Shown: piece after piece, positions 45,954-55,715 of the stretch
Position numbering within the stretch: position 1 is the stretch's first letter
Layout: each line of letters opens with the position of its first letter
DNA from: Sulfurimonas sp.
Lineage (GTDB): Bacteria; Campylobacterota; Campylobacteria; Campylobacterales; Sulfurimonadaceae
Reading direction: 5' to 3'
Assembly (NCBI GenBank): GCA_021648285.1
Contig: JAKITC010000002.1
Location: forward strand, 1 to 64,000
DNA: 64,000 nt
The notes under the pieces: generated by a model
The model's database searches: none
The model's input: the letters and a program-made list of their open reading frames with translations, nothing else
Told to the model about the DNA's origin: nothing
Position numbers and translations under genes: made by a program

Positions 45954-47909
45954 TTAACTTTGTTCTTTTGTAGCCTCAATAATTGCTTTAACTACACTTG
46001 GATCTTCAAGTGTTGATATATCTTGAGTAATCTCTTCATCAGTTGCGATAAGACGAAGAATACGACGCATAATTTTCCCTGAACGAGTTTTGGGAAGTCC
46101 TGGAACAAAGATAAAACGGTCACACATTGAAAAAGCGCCCACTTCTGTGCGGATTATTTTATTAATTTCTTTAGCCATATCTTCATAAGCACCATGATCG
46201 TGAAGATTTAGAATTACAAATGCTGTTAATGATTCACCTTTAACATCGTGAGGCTGACTAATAACCGCAGATTCAGCAACAAAGTCTGCATTACCAATAC
46301 TCGCTTCAACTTCGGCAGACCCAATACGATGCCCAGATACGTTCATAACATCATCAGTACGGCCGGTAATTGTGATGTAACCCTTTTCATCAACCATAGC
46401 GCCATCACCTGAGAAGTAAACGGGCTTGCCATCTTTTTTACAATCACCAAAATATGATTTTTTAAATCTCTCTGGGTCTCCCCAAACGCCTCTTATCATA
46501 GATGGCCAAGGACGAGTGATACATAGTAGCCCCTTTTCTCCAACCGGCGTAGGAGTACCATCTTCATCTATAACTTCTGCCATAATTCCAGGAATTGGTA
46601 GTGTTGCACATCCAGCCTGAATAGGTGTAGCACCAGGAAGTGGAGATATCATATGACCACCAGTCTCTGTTTGCCACCATGTATCAACAATAGGACAAGT
46701 CCCACCACCTATCTTGTTATGGTACCAATCCCACGCCTCAGGGTTAATTGGTTCACCAACTGTACCAAGAATTCTAAGACTTGATAAGTCATATTTCTTA
46801 GGTTCGTCATCACCAATTTTATGTAGCATGCGAATAGCAGTTGGAGCTGTATAAAATTGAGTAATCTTATGGTCTTGAATCATTTTCCACCAACGTCCTG
46901 CATCTGGGAAAAGTGGAATACCTTCATACATTACAGTTGTAGCTCCAGCTGCAAGTGGACCATATACTATATATGTATGACCTGTAATCCAACCAACATC
47001 AGCTGTACACCAATATATATCTGCAGGTTTAATATCAAACACCCACTCCATAGTCATTTGAGCCCAAAGGATGTAGCCTGCTGTATTATGTTGTACGCCT
47101 TTTGGTTTACCTGTACTTCCAGAAGTGTAAAGTAAGAAAAGTGGGTCTTCACTTTGCATAACTTCAGCTTCGTTGTCTTCACTCATTGAATCGATTAAGT
47201 CATTGTAAATCTCATCACGGCCATCTACTAGAGTCATCTCTTGATTGTTTCTTTTAACTATTAAAACTTTTTCAATTGAATCACACCCACCTTTAGCAAG
47301 TGCTTCATCAACAGCAGGTTTTAACATATATGGTTTACCTTTACGGTAAGCACCATCTGCCGTAATTACAAGTTTCGCCTTAGCATTCATTATACGATCG
47401 CGAATTGCATCTGAAGAGAAACCGCCAAATACTATGGAGTGAATAGCCCCAATTCTAGCACATGCCAGCATCATGTAAGCAGCTTCTGGAATCATAGGCA
47501 TATAGATAACAACGCGGTCACCTTTAGTAATCCCATAACGGTTTTTAAGCAGATTTGCTGTTTTGTTTACACGGCGTGATAACTCATTGTATGTGATTTT
47601 TTGAATATCACCCAGTTCACCTTCAAATAAAATAGCAGTCTTTTCACCATTTTTTTCTAAATGACGGTCAATACACTGTTCTGAAACATTTAGCTCTCCA
47701 CCCTCAAACCATTTTGCAAATGGCATGTTTGAATCATCCAAACCCTTAGTATATGGCTTTTTCCAAGTGATTTTATCTTTGGCAAAACTATCCCAAAAGC
47801 CTTCATAATCATTTTTGGCAAAGTTTTGTAGTTTGTTGTATTCATTCATGTTTTTTACAGCTGCATTAGCCGAAAGTTCTTTGTTTGGATAAAAAAGTTT
47901 ATGTTCCAT
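45954..47909 (-). CDS. acs: acetyl-CoA synthetase
   Basis: Activates acetate to acetyl-CoA via acetyl-AMP. At 651 residues it has the phosphate-binding loop [14 protein letters not shown], the acetate pocket [40 protein letters not shown], and the C-terminal [12 protein letters not shown] with the regulatory lysine. Length is normal. It allows growth on acetate together with Mqo and the TCA enzymes. Confidence 0.96.
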   Translation of the reverse strand: MEHKLFYPNKELSANAAVKNMNEYNKLQNFAKNDYEGFWDSFAKDKITWKKPYTKGLDDSNMPFAKWFEGGELNVSEQCIDRHLEKNGEKTAILFEGELGDIQKITYNELSRRVNKTANLLKNRYGITKGDRVVIYMPMIPEAAYMMLACARIGAIHSIVFGGFSSDAIRDRIMNAKAKLVITADGAYRKGKPYMLKPAVDEALAKGGCDSIEKVLIVKRNNQEMTLVDGRDEIYNDLIDSMSEDNEAEVMQSEDPLFLLYTSGSTGKPKGVQHNTAGYILWAQMTMEWVFDIKPADIYWCTADVGWITGHTYIVYGPLAAGATTVMYEGIPLFPDAGRWWKMIQDHKITQFYTAPTAIRMLHKIGDDEPKKYDLSSLRILGTVGEPINPEAWDWYHNKIGGGTCPIVDTWWQTETGGHMISPLPGATPIQAGCATLPIPGIMAEVIDEDGTPTPVGEKGLLCITRPWPSMIRGVWGDPERFKKSYFGDCKKDGKPVYFSGDGAMVDEKGYITITGRTDDVMNVSGHRIGSAEVEASIGNADFVAESAVISQPHDVKGESLTAFVILNLHDHGAYEDMAKEINKIIRTEVGAFSMCDRFIFVPGLPKTRSGKIMRRILRLIATDEEITQDISTLEDPSVVKAIIEATKEQS

Positions 47910-48081
47910 TTTTAGTGGTTCCCTTAGTTATTATATTTTACTTGCGATAATTGTAGCATATTTTAATAAGTTGTTTTTTTCAATTATATTTATAAATATA
48001 ATTTAATATTGATTTTATAAAATTAAATATCTGAGTTTTGTAGATTAGATAGAGGAGTTTAGAGCGGTTGCTTGTAAAAGG

Positions 48082-48114
48082 TTACAGGCTATCATAAGTA
48101 TGAATAGCCTGTAA
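48082..48114 (-). terminator. terminator of the cold-shock gene
   Basis: TTACAGGCTAT and ATAGCCTGTAA form a perfect 11-bp stem around a loop of about 11 bases, starting about 9 bp after the cold-shock gene's stop on the minus strand. On that strand it is followed by CCTTTT, a short T stretch. Confidence 0.6.
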
Positions 48115-48122
48115 AGTAAAAC

Positions 48123-48341
48123 CTATAGAGGAGTTACATTCTCAGCTTGAGGACCTTTTTGACCTTCGCCAATTTCAAAAGTTACCTTTTGACCTTCAGC
48201 TAAAGAAACACGTCCTGGACCTGTACTGTTTACTTGACGAAAGTGTACAAAAATGTCACTTTGTCCATTGTCTTGTTGAATAAAACCATAACCTTTTTCT
48301 TCATTGAACCATTTAACTGATCCGTCTAGCAATTCTGCCAT
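48123..48341 (-). CDS. cspA: cold-shock protein, CspA family
   Basis: A 72-residue single-strand nucleic-acid-binding protein. RNP1 (KGYGFIQ) and RNP2 (DIFVHF) motifs are intact in the five-strand barrel. Such proteins melt RNA structure. A TATAAT is seen at 48465-48460 on the minus strand, giving a leader of about 110 bases, long as is usual for cold-shock mRNAs. Confidence 0.95.
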   Translation of the reverse strand: MAELLDGSVKWFNEEKGYGFIQQDNGQSDIFVHFRQVNSTGPGRVSLAEGQKVTFEIGEGQKGPQAENVTPL

Positions 48342-48465
48342 GTTGTACCTCTTTGGTAAAAATTCACTTCAAAAGAAGTGGAGTCTAAATATGGATAGAG
48401 TCTTTTGTCTAGGCAGAAAATACTTAGATGAACTCACACGCAAATCTTTCATCGCGAATATTATA
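48342..48465 (-). promoter_or_regulatory. promoter and long leader of the cold-shock gene
   Basis: The -10 box TATAAT lies at 48465-48460. The leader of about 110 bases contains a hairpin CACTTC-TTTT-GAAGTG (48380-48365) just before AGAGGT. A long leader that refolds with temperature is known for cspA mRNAs; here the role is inferred. Confidence 0.4.
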
Positions 48466-48565
48466 ACGGAACTTTTTAAAATTATGAAATAAATTTAAAA
48501 ATTTAATAAAATTTAATGATATGCCGATATGCATTCAGCAATCTAAACATTAAAAAGGATTTACA

Positions 48566-49108
48566 ATGCAAATATCATCAAGTGCGAGTGCTTTAAATAA
48601 TGCAAAACATACATCGGCTATAAAACCTCTTTTTACTGAAAAACTTTCTAAGGATGAAGTAGCGGAGATAAGAGCTGAACTTAAACAAAATTCTCAAATT
48701 ATTTCTTTTAATTCTGCATCTGTTCAAGGTCAACTAAACGGTAATAAGGATAGTTTTAAGCAGGATTATCAAGATTTTCAAACATTTTTAAGCGATGTAG
48801 GCTATAGTGGAAAACCAATTGCTGAATTATCCCAAGAAGAAGCTACAGAGCTGGTAAGCGAAGATGGTGTATTTGGAATATCACAAACTTCTGAGCGAAT
48901 TGCAAACTTTGTTATCAATGGAGCTGGTGGTGATGAAAGTATGATGCGTGCCGGTCGCGAAGGTATGATTGCCGGTTTTAAAGAAGCTGAAGCTATGTGG
49001 GGTGGAAAACTTCCAGATATTTCTCAAGAGACTATGGCAAAATCTATAGAGCTAGTGGATAAAGCTATGTATGATTTAGGTTTTTCTATTATAAATAAGG
49101 AAGCTTAA
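48566..49108 (+). CDS. uncharacterised Campylobacterota protein
   Basis: A 180-residue soluble protein. It starts MQISSSASALNNAKHTSAIK, continues with LSKDEVAEIRAELKQNSQII and has a well-conserved-looking C-terminal half with GISQTSERIANFVINGAGGD and AGREGMIAGFKEAEAMWGGK. Similar proteins in this phylum carry the misleading label hydrogenase-4 component G; nothing in the sequence supports a hydrogenase role. It is convergent with the metalloprotease-like gene. Confidence 0.75.
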   Translation: MQISSSASALNNAKHTSAIKPLFTEKLSKDEVAEIRAELKQNSQIISFNSASVQGQLNGNKDSFKQDYQDFQTFLSDVGYSGKPIAELSQEEATELVSEDGVFGISQTSERIANFVINGAGGDESMMRAGREGMIAGFKEAEAMWGGKLPDISQETMAKSIELVDKAMYDLGFSIINKEA

Positions 49109-49111
49109 TTG

Positions 49112-49738
49112 TTAAGTGGGAATATCAATCCCGTTTGATTCTTTGTCATTGGTACTGATTTGTGCTTCATTTTTATAGGTTTCTTTTCCCAATATCTCCT
49201 CTTGCAGCTCTTTAGCTTTTTGTTGTTCGGCTTTCATCATCATAACCATTGCGCTTGATGCAACTGAAAAATCCTGCCCGCTTGGATCAGACGGTGCCAT
49301 AGCAGCGGCTATAGCTTGTCTAGCGTTTCTTATACTCTCTTGGGGTGTAGAACCAGTTGGAATGGAGATAGAGACTTCTCCTCCAATAGCATACATTCTT
49401 CTATCCGGACCTTGTTGGTAAGTAAATGATGCTCCGCCAGTCATTCCGCCTCCGGCACCTTGATGAGCAGCTTCATGACCTCTAACTTCTGTATCTCTTG
49501 ATTGAAGATCCTGAACTAATTGTTTTTCTTCTTGAGAAAGTTCGTCTGTAGATTTTGATTTTTCAGTTTTTTTGGACTCTTCCTTATCTATATTGTCTTG
49601 AAGTTTCTCAGAGTCTGATTTTTCAACTTTATAGGAGGAATCCTCTTCAAATACGATAGCCTCTTTTTCATTCAGCTTTATTGAGTAACTTGTGCCGATA
49701 CTTTGTAAAGCATTAAATCCAATTTCCATAATGTTCAT
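49112..49738 (-). CDS. putative metalloprotease (SprA-related, HExxH)
   Basis: A 208-residue protein with a Ser/Lys/Glu-rich N-terminal half (residues 30-75) and a catalytic-like segment EVRGHEAAHQGAGGGMTGGA, where HEAAH fits the zinc-metalloprotease HExxH motif. Downstream are YQQGPDRRMYAIGGEVSI and RNARQAIAAAMAPSDPSGQD. This matches a family seen across Campylobacterota (SprA-related). No signal peptide is visible. The substrate is unknown. It is convergent with the gene at 48566. Confidence 0.75.
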   Translation of the reverse strand: MNIMEIGFNALQSIGTSYSIKLNEKEAIVFEEDSSYKVEKSDSEKLQDNIDKEESKKTEKSKSTDELSQEEKQLVQDLQSRDTEVRGHEAAHQGAGGGMTGGASFTYQQGPDRRMYAIGGEVSISIPTGSTPQESIRNARQAIAAAMAPSDPSGQDFSVASSAMVMMMKAEQQKAKELQEEILGKETYKNEAQISTNDKESNGIDIPT

Positions 49739-49819
49739 TGTACTACTATGATTTTTAATAATTGCTTTTAAAAATGATGTAATAATCTGCTATTATTTCA
49801 TAATATAAAGGTTTACAAA

Positions 49820-50023
49820 ATGAAATATGAATTACAAGATGAGTATATAGAGCTTTTTAAGCTTCTAAAAGTTTTAGATTTAGTTGACAGCGGGGCTCAA
49901 GCTAAAATAATTGTGGCAGATGGTTATGTAAAAAGAAATGGTGAAGTTGAAACCAGAAAAAGAGCAAAAATCCGTAGTGGAGAGACTATAGAAGTTGCTG
50001 ATGTTATTATTGAGGTTGAGTAA
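49820..50023 (+). CDS. S4-domain RNA-binding protein (YbcJ-like)
   Basis: A 67-residue protein consisting of a single S4 RNA-binding fold: LFKLLKVLDLVDSGAQAKII, then DGYVKRNGEVETRKRAKIRS. Such small S4 proteins bind structured RNA or ribosomal subunits. It is convergent with the DUF445 gene, with 4 bp between. Confidence 0.85.
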   Translation: MKYELQDEYIELFKLLKVLDLVDSGAQAKIIVADGYVKRNGEVETRKRAKIRSGETIEVADVIIEVE

Positions 50024-50027
50024 GCTT

Positions 50028-50732
50028 TTATAAAATAAAAGAGCTAATAAGCCCTATTAAACCACCAAAAACACCACCCCAGACAACAAGCCAAGAGAGA
50101 TGCTCTTTTATTAGCTTTTGAACTATCTCTTTAACCATAAGTGGAGTAAGCTCATTTAATCTTGCATCTATAACTTCTTCAATAGAGTTAATCATGTCAG
50201 AACTTAGAGATGAACTTTGCATGTGGTTTTGCAAAGTATTGTTAAAAGCTTCACTCTCAACTATTTTTATAACAGCACTTTTCATCTTTAGAGAAAATGG
50301 TTCACGAAGACCTTCTAGTGCGCTCTCTCCACCAAACATTCCAAGCATGCCGCCAAAAGATGACTCCATAACAGTTTTGCTAAGAGCATCAAATGCCGGT
50401 GAAAAGTCAGTATCTTCTATAATAGGTGCTAAATCTATATTTTTTTCTTCTGTTTGAAAGAAGTTGTCCAGTTGATCTTTTGTAAAAAATTGACTCATCA
50501 TAAGATTTTTTATTGACTCTTTAAAAGCTTCAAATCTTGCAGGAATTACTCCCGAACCATAAAGAAAAGGAACCTTTTCAAATAACATGTGAATTGCAAG
50601 CTGATTTGTTAAAGCACCTGAAAGTGCAAAAAGGCCAGTGTATAGAAGAAGTGAACTAAATTCGTCTGTAATAAAAAATGATAAACCAATAAGTGCAACT
50701 GCAATAAAATTTGTGATTAAACTTTTGTTCAA
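50028..50732 (-). CDS. DUF445 membrane protein
   Basis: A 234-residue protein with two helices near the N-terminus (about 8-25 and 27-47), a hydrophilic middle (residues 55-200) and a C-terminal helix (LVVWGGVFGGLIGLISSFIL). The segment ALTNQLAIHMLFEKVPFLYG followed by GVIPARFEAFKESI is typical of DUF445 (YheB/YtxA-type) proteins of unknown function. It is divergent from the gene at 50811. Confidence 0.85.
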   Translation of the reverse strand: MNKSLITNFIAVALIGLSFFITDEFSSLLLYTGLFALSGALTNQLAIHMLFEKVPFLYGSGVIPARFEAFKESIKNLMMSQFFTKDQLDNFFQTEEKNIDLAPIIEDTDFSPAFDALSKTVMESSFGGMLGMFGGESALEGLREPFSLKMKSAVIKIVESEAFNNTLQNHMQSSSLSSDMINSIEEVIDARLNELTPLMVKEIVQKLIKEHLSWLVVWGGVFGGLIGLISSFIL

Positions 50733-50810
50733 ATTATTCCTTTTAAAATCGAAAGTATACTCAAAGATTGGTATAATAATAAAAATTATAAAACAAAAGA
50801 GAAATTTTCA

Positions 50811-51284
50811 ATGAATAAAGAGAGTTATGCACTATTTAAAAGTGCGGATATCGAAGATATTTTATCTGTATTAGAAAGTGAATTAAAAACAAGAAATGAA
50901 TCTCCTTTTTGGGCTGATAAAGTTTTGCCATTTAGTGAAGCAATACTAAGTATATTAATTCCTTTAAGAGAAGTCGGAATGCTATTTAATCCTGAAGGTA
51001 AAGCAGTGGATGAACTTACTCCTGAGCTGTTTTTAGAGTGGAATAATTTTGTAAGCTTAAAAACTTTGGCATTTACAATTCAAAAATCAAACGAAGCAGG
51101 GGAGATGCTTCGAACTAAGCTGGATAGTTCTACATGTAAAGAATACAAAAATATAGACTTAAAGATTTTAGGTGACTATTTAGCACGTTATACAGTAAAT
51201 CTTGAAGGTGAAAATCTGGATTTTCCTATTGCTCACTACAATTTACACCAGGGTGTGAGTAACGTGATTAAATCTCTTCTGTAG
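50811..51284 (+). CDS. uncharacterised protein upstream of the RND pump
   Basis: A 157-residue, mainly helical soluble protein (VLESELKTRNESPFWADKVL, then LREVGMLFNPEG and FTIQKSNEAGEML). No membrane helix or signal sequence. It ends 12 bp before the RND gene and is probably co-transcribed with it. I do not recognise a family. Confidence 0.65.
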   Translation: MNKESYALFKSADIEDILSVLESELKTRNESPFWADKVLPFSEAILSILIPLREVGMLFNPEGKAVDELTPELFLEWNNFVSLKTLAFTIQKSNEAGEMLRTKLDSSTCKEYKNIDLKILGDYLARYTVNLEGENLDFPIAHYNLHQGVSNVIKSLL

Positions 51285-51296
51285 GTTCTTAAATCA

Positions 51297-54200
51297 ATGA
51301 TTAAGTTTATAGAATATTTTATAAAAAATACAAGACTTAACTACATGTTGTTAATTTTTTTGGCTTATATGGGTTATAACGCGTATTCAAATATTCCTAA
51401 AGAGATTTTCCCGGATGTAGAACTTGATAAGATAAGTGTTCTCGGTGCATATAGCGGTACTAGTGCTTCTGTTATGGATAAGATGGCGGTTCGTGATATT
51501 GAGGATGAACTCAGTAATATTAATGGCATAGATAAAACAGAGACTACTATCACCCCTGGTGCATTTGCAATAATTCTTACATTGAATAAGAGTGTAAATA
51601 AGATAAATACTCTCTCTCGTGTTAAAGATTCTATAGCAACAACCAGACAAAATTTGCCATCAGATATGAATGAGCCAATTGCCAAACTTTTAGATAAAAG
51701 CAGACCGCTTATAAAACTATCTCTATCTTCAGAGAAACTATCACGTGGCGAACTTACAGTTATTGCTAAAGATGTAAAATCAAAACTTTCAAAATTAAAA
51801 AATATAAGTGAAATACTGATTCGTGGAGATTCACAAGAAGAGGTCTCTATTAGGATAGACTCAGAAGCTATTTTAGCTTATAACTTAGAACATTCTGCTA
51901 TTCAAAAAGCAATTTCTAACCTTTCATATATATTTCCTATTGGTGATATAGAACAGCGTGGAAGTTTTGTATATATATCTACTGTAAATGGTAAATCAAG
52001 TGCTGGGGAGTGGGAAGATAGTATTTTAAATATTGACGGCAGATATATAAAACTTGGTGATATAGCAAAGGTCAAAGTTGAGTATCCTCAAACAGATACA
52101 CTCGCAACGTTTAACAACAACCCAACAATAACTCTCAAAATTTCTAAAGGTGATAGAGGGAACTCTATACTTCTTTCTAAACAACTAAGAAACTATACAA
52201 AGAAGATAGAAAAAAATTATGATGGAGTTGAGTTTCATTTCTACCAAGATACATCAAAGCCTGTAGAAAATAGATTAAATACTATTATCTCAAATTTGAT
52301 GTTGGGATTGATCTTAGTTTTTTTATCAATGTATGTCTTGATAAATCTGCGAATTGCTTTAATTGTAGCATTTGGTATCCCTGTTTCATTTATTATTGGC
52401 TTGTTGTTTATCTATCATATGGGTTACTCAATAAATATTGTTTCACTGCTTGGAGCTTTAATTGTAATAGGTATAGTCGTTGATGATGCCATCGTCGTTG
52501 GTGAAAATATTCAAAGGTATATAGATGAAGGTATGGATAATCACGAGGCTGCAATAACGGGTCTTAAAGAGATGATGTTACCTGTTACACTGGCAACTGT
52601 TTCAACAATTGTTGCTTTTTTACCAATCTTTATGATGCATGGAGAGATTTCTCTGTTTATAATCTTGATCCCAATTACTGTTGTTATGATTCTTATCGGT
52701 TCACTTTTAGAGAGTTTTTTGTTTTTACCACTTCATGCGAAAGAGTTTTTACGAAAAAGTAATAATTTTATAGATTGGAAACCATTTCAGCAGCTTTATG
52801 GGAAAACTCTCTCTTTTTTAATCAAATATAAAAAGACATTTGTATTGATGTTTTTGATCCTTATCCCAATCGCCACAGTAATAACTGCAAAATCTATGAA
52901 GTTTCAGTTTTTCCCAAATTTTGATGGTAACTATATTTATATTTCCGGTAAACTTGATATAAATACTCCTCTTGAAGATACATATAACGTATCAAGAGAA
53001 ATAGAAGCAGATATGATGAAATATTCTAAGGAGTTTTCTCTAAAATCAATATCTTCTGTTGTTGGATACAGAAGAAGTCTATCTGGTGAGACGCAGAGAA
53101 ATAACAGTGTATTTATGATTACTATGGAACTTTATGACCGGAAAGATACAAATTGGATAAACAAGTATGTAAATCCGCTACTAAACTTTAGTTTTGATTT
53201 TAACAACCCCGAAAAAATACGTCTAAAACAGACCTTTGAACTTTCTCCTCGTGTAAAAGAGATAATTAATCCATATAAAGAAAAATACTCTATGGTTGAA
53301 CTTGGTGTCATGGAAGATAAACCTGGTCTTATTCGCAGCGATATACAGATAAATCTTTCAGGAAGTAATGATGAAGCACTACAAGATGGTATAAAAAAAT
53401 TAGAAAATGAATTGTCAAAAATTGATGGAATTAAAAATTATAGCGATAATATAAAATATGGGAAGATGGAATATAAACTTAAAATAAACTCTTATGGAGA
53501 GAGTTTAGGACTAAGTGAGGCTTCTATAGCAAAGATATTGAGCTCTTATTTTTTAGAAAAGAGACAAGGTACTACTTTTAATGATAGAGGTGTTATGGAG
53601 ATAAAGACAGAAGATAGCGACAAAGACAATACTCAAACACTGCTAGATTTTAATATAGAAGTTGGTGATGGAAGATATGTAAAACTAACGGATATTGCAG
53701 AGATAATAGAGATACGGGATTATGAGAAGATAAACAAATTAAATGGGAATATAGTAAAAATAGTTTATGCAAATGTAGATAAGAGACATATTACTCCGCA
53801 AGAAGCTTTAAATATACTACAGCCGACTATAGATGAAATATCAGCTTCAGGGATAGAAGTTGCACTGCTGGGAGAAAAAGAAAAAAGCAAGCAACTAAAA
53901 GGTGATATGAAAAATGCACTTTTTTTAGCGATGGCTCTAATATTTTTAACACTTTTACTCATATTTTCTAAAATAAAATATGTCCTTATGGTTATGAGTG
54001 TAATACCACTATCTATTTTAGGGGCATTGATAGGACATAAGATTTTAGGCATAAACCTATCGATGCCGTCAGTTATTGGTATTTTGGGGCTTGCAGGTGT
54101 TGTAATAAATGATGGAATAATAATGCTAGACTTTTTACATGGCACACATAAGTCTGGAGATTTTTTTACAAGAGCAAAACTTAGACTTCGTCCAATCGTT

Positions 54201-54398
54201 ATTACATCTATAACAACATTTTTAGGACTTTTTACTTTAATGTTCTATGCTACGGGTCAGGCAGTAATTTTACAGCCAATAGCCGTATCTTTAGGTTTTG
54301 GCTTGATTTGGGGGACAGTCTTAAATCTGCTCTATTTGCCGACACTGTATGCCATGGTAAATGGTATAAAACCCATGGAGAATGCTAAACGAACATAA
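51297..54398 (+). CDS. RND-family efflux permease
   Basis: A 1033-residue inner-membrane pump of the AcrB/HAE superfamily. Twelve helices with the typical long periplasmic loops between helices 1-2 and 7-8; conserved blocks NIPKEIFPDVELD, GALIVIGIVVDDAIVVGENI (helix 4, with the proton-relay Asp pair) and LGLAGVVINDGIIMLDFL (helix 10). No membrane fusion protein or outer-membrane channel gene is next to it. Substrate unknown. Confidence 0.92.
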   Translation: MIKFIEYFIKNTRLNYMLLIFLAYMGYNAYSNIPKEIFPDVELDKISVLGAYSGTSASVMDKMAVRDIEDELSNINGIDKTETTITPGAFAIILTLNKSVNKINTLSRVKDSIATTRQNLPSDMNEPIAKLLDKSRPLIKLSLSSEKLSRGELTVIAKDVKSKLSKLKNISEILIRGDSQEEVSIRIDSEAILAYNLEHSAIQKAISNLSYIFPIGDIEQRGSFVYISTVNGKSSAGEWEDSILNIDGRYIKLGDIAKVKVEYPQTDTLATFNNNPTITLKISKGDRGNSILLSKQLRNYTKKIEKNYDGVEFHFYQDTSKPVENRLNTIISNLMLGLILVFLSMYVLINLRIALIVAFGIPVSFIIGLLFIYHMGYSINIVSLLGALIVIGIVVDDAIVVGENIQRYIDEGMDNHEAAITGLKEMMLPVTLATVSTIVAFLPIFMMHGEISLFIILIPITVVMILIGSLLESFLFLPLHAKEFLRKSNNFIDWKPFQQLYGKTLSFLIKYKKTFVLMFLILIPIATVITAKSMKFQFFPNFDGNYIYISGKLDINTPLEDTYNVSREIEADMMKYSKEFSLKSISSVVGYRRSLSGETQRNNSVFMITMELYDRKDTNWINKYVNPLLNFSFDFNNPEKIRLKQTFELSPRVKEIINPYKEKYSMVELGVMEDKPGLIRSDIQINLSGSNDEALQDGIKKLENELSKIDGIKNYSDNIKYGKMEYKLKINSYGESLGLSEASIAKILSSYFLEKRQGTTFNDRGVMEIKTEDSDKDNTQTLLDFNIEVGDGRYVKLTDIAEIIEIRDYEKINKLNGNIVKIVYANVDKRHITPQEALNILQPTIDEISASGIEVALLGEKEKSKQLKGDMKNALFLAMALIFLTLLLIFSKIKYVLMVMSVIPLSILGALIGHKILGINLSMPSVIGILGLAGVVINDGIIMLDFLHGTHKSGDFFTRAKLRLRPIVITSITTFLGLFTLMFYATGQAVILQPIAVSLGFGLIWGTVLNLLYLPTLYAMVNGIKPMENAKRT

Positions 54399-54406
54399 GG
54401 TGTAAT

Positions 54407-54799
54407 CTATTTATAAGGTATGATTGGTAAATGTATAAAGCTCGCATACTTCATTCCGCTTTTGAGATTTATAACCTTGTACTTTAGCTTTTTTGAAAGA
54501 AACTCAGCTAAAATTTTTGTTCTACTTCCAGTTCTGCATATAATTGCGAATGGTTTTGTTGTATCGACGACTTTGTTAAGTTTGTCTAAAAATACTTTAA
54601 GATCATAATTTCCTTTTTCATCAAAAAGCATAATAGGTATAGCTCTTTTTAAAAGGCCGGTTTCTTTCCATTCTCCAGGTGTTCTAATGTCAACGATAGG
54701 TGTTATTGAATCTATAAGTTTTTGAGAAGCTTCTTCGTTTGTAATTGTTGCAAAAACAGAAACTGCTAAAATTAAAAATAATATAATAATTTTTTTCAT
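54407..54799 (-). CDS. periplasmic rhodanese-like protein
   Basis: A 130-residue protein with a signal peptide (KKIIILFLILAVSVFA) and a rhodanese domain with TPIVDIRTPGEWKETG and the active-site loop CRTGSRT containing the catalytic cysteine. Secreted rhodanese proteins are frequent in sulphur-oxidising Campylobacterota and may carry sulphane sulphur. It is convergent with the RND gene. Confidence 0.85.
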   Translation of the reverse strand: MKKIIILFLILAVSVFATITNEEASQKLIDSITPIVDIRTPGEWKETGLLKRAIPIMLFDEKGNYDLKVFLDKLNKVVDTTKPFAIICRTGSRTKILAEFLSKKLKYKVINLKSGMKYASFIHLPIIPYK

Positions 54800-54878
54800 A
54801 TTGAATCCTACTAGTACTAAATTTATGTATAATTATAACAATAAATAAATAATAAACAAATTTAAAAGGACATGTTTA

Positions 54879-55247
54879 ATGGCATCTCAAAAAGCGGTAG
54901 ATAACGCACAAAGACTACGTTATATAAGGGCATTAGAAAGATTTCATAATAGTCTTATATCTTATCTGTTAAATACACCTGAACTCACACATACCGGCTA
55001 TAATAAAAAAATTACAAATAGTCTTAAAGTCTTACAAAGAGTAGATGAAATAGATCTATATAAGGGTGAATTGCAAGATTTGCAAAAGTTAGTTACAAAA
55101 ATGATAGATTTCAAAGAATCAGACAAAGATATTAATGATATTAAAGAGGAGCTTCTATACAGCTCAAACCAACTAGATAAAAGTAAAAATGCAAGACGCT
55201 ATAAAAAAGACAAACACACTCAATCAAAATATGATGATTGGGAGTAA
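54879..55247 (+). CDS. uncharacterised basic helical protein
   Basis: A 122-residue soluble helical protein (RLRYIRALERFHNSLISYLL) with a Lys/Asp-rich C-terminal half that looks like a coiled coil (KESDKDINDIKEELLYSSNQ), ending in a basic tail (KNARRYKKDKH). It has a ribosome binding site AAAAGGAC before the ATG. No family is recognised. It is followed by the sensor remnant on the opposite strand. Confidence 0.65.
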   Translation: MASQKAVDNAQRLRYIRALERFHNSLISYLLNTPELTHTGYNKKITNSLKVLQRVDEIDLYKGELQDLQKLVTKMIDFKESDKDINDIKEELLYSSNQLDKSKNARRYKKDKHTQSKYDDWE

Positions 55248-55289
55248 AAAAGTTTTTTATTATGTCATCTGCGTGTTTAGTGTTTCTTC

Positions 55290-55715
55290 TTCAGGCCATT
55301 ATAGAATTAACTATTTTTGAAGAGTTATCATTTAAATCAATAAGAGTATTTTCAAATCCATTTATTTTTGGGTTGAACCTTCAACAGTTGTTTTCATATT
55401 ATCCGCTCATATCTTCTGATGAAATCTGATGTATAAATATACCCTTTGAGGCATCAGTAATTGTAGTATTTATTCTGCTTGTAATCGATTTTCTTATAAT
55501 AGTCGCCAAAAATAATATAACGGTGCCGGTAATTATTCCAGCAAAAAGCATTAGCCAAAGGTGTCAAACCTTCTTTATAACTTGCATAGATAGTTTCTTT
55601 ATTGTTTTTAATATAATCAGGATTTAATGATTTCATCATTTTTAGAGTATTTTCTATAAATGTTATTGTTGTTGTTTTTGCTTTTTTTACAATAATCTTA
55701 TTGTTAAATATACAT
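55290..55715 (-). pseudogene. remnant of a membrane sensor (chemoreceptor-like)
   Basis: Three pieces of one protein in different frames can be read on the minus strand. At about 55715-55565: a helical segment (NPDYIKNNKETIYASYKEGL). At 55560-55402: a membrane helix (LWLMLFAGIITGTVILFLAT) then a basic linker (IIRKSITSRI) and HAMP-like text. At about 55375-55291: a coiled-coil signalling-type piece (NGFENTLIDLNDNSSKIVNS). Frame changes near 55565 and 55390 and stop codons at 55399 and 55291 show that it is broken. The upstream part of the gene is missing. A chemoreceptor is the best guess. Confidence 0.55.

Noticed and set aside
55238..55429. 63-residue plus-strand frame
   Set aside because: It starts at a TTG inside the previous gene and is antisense to the sensor remnant; no ribosome binding site.
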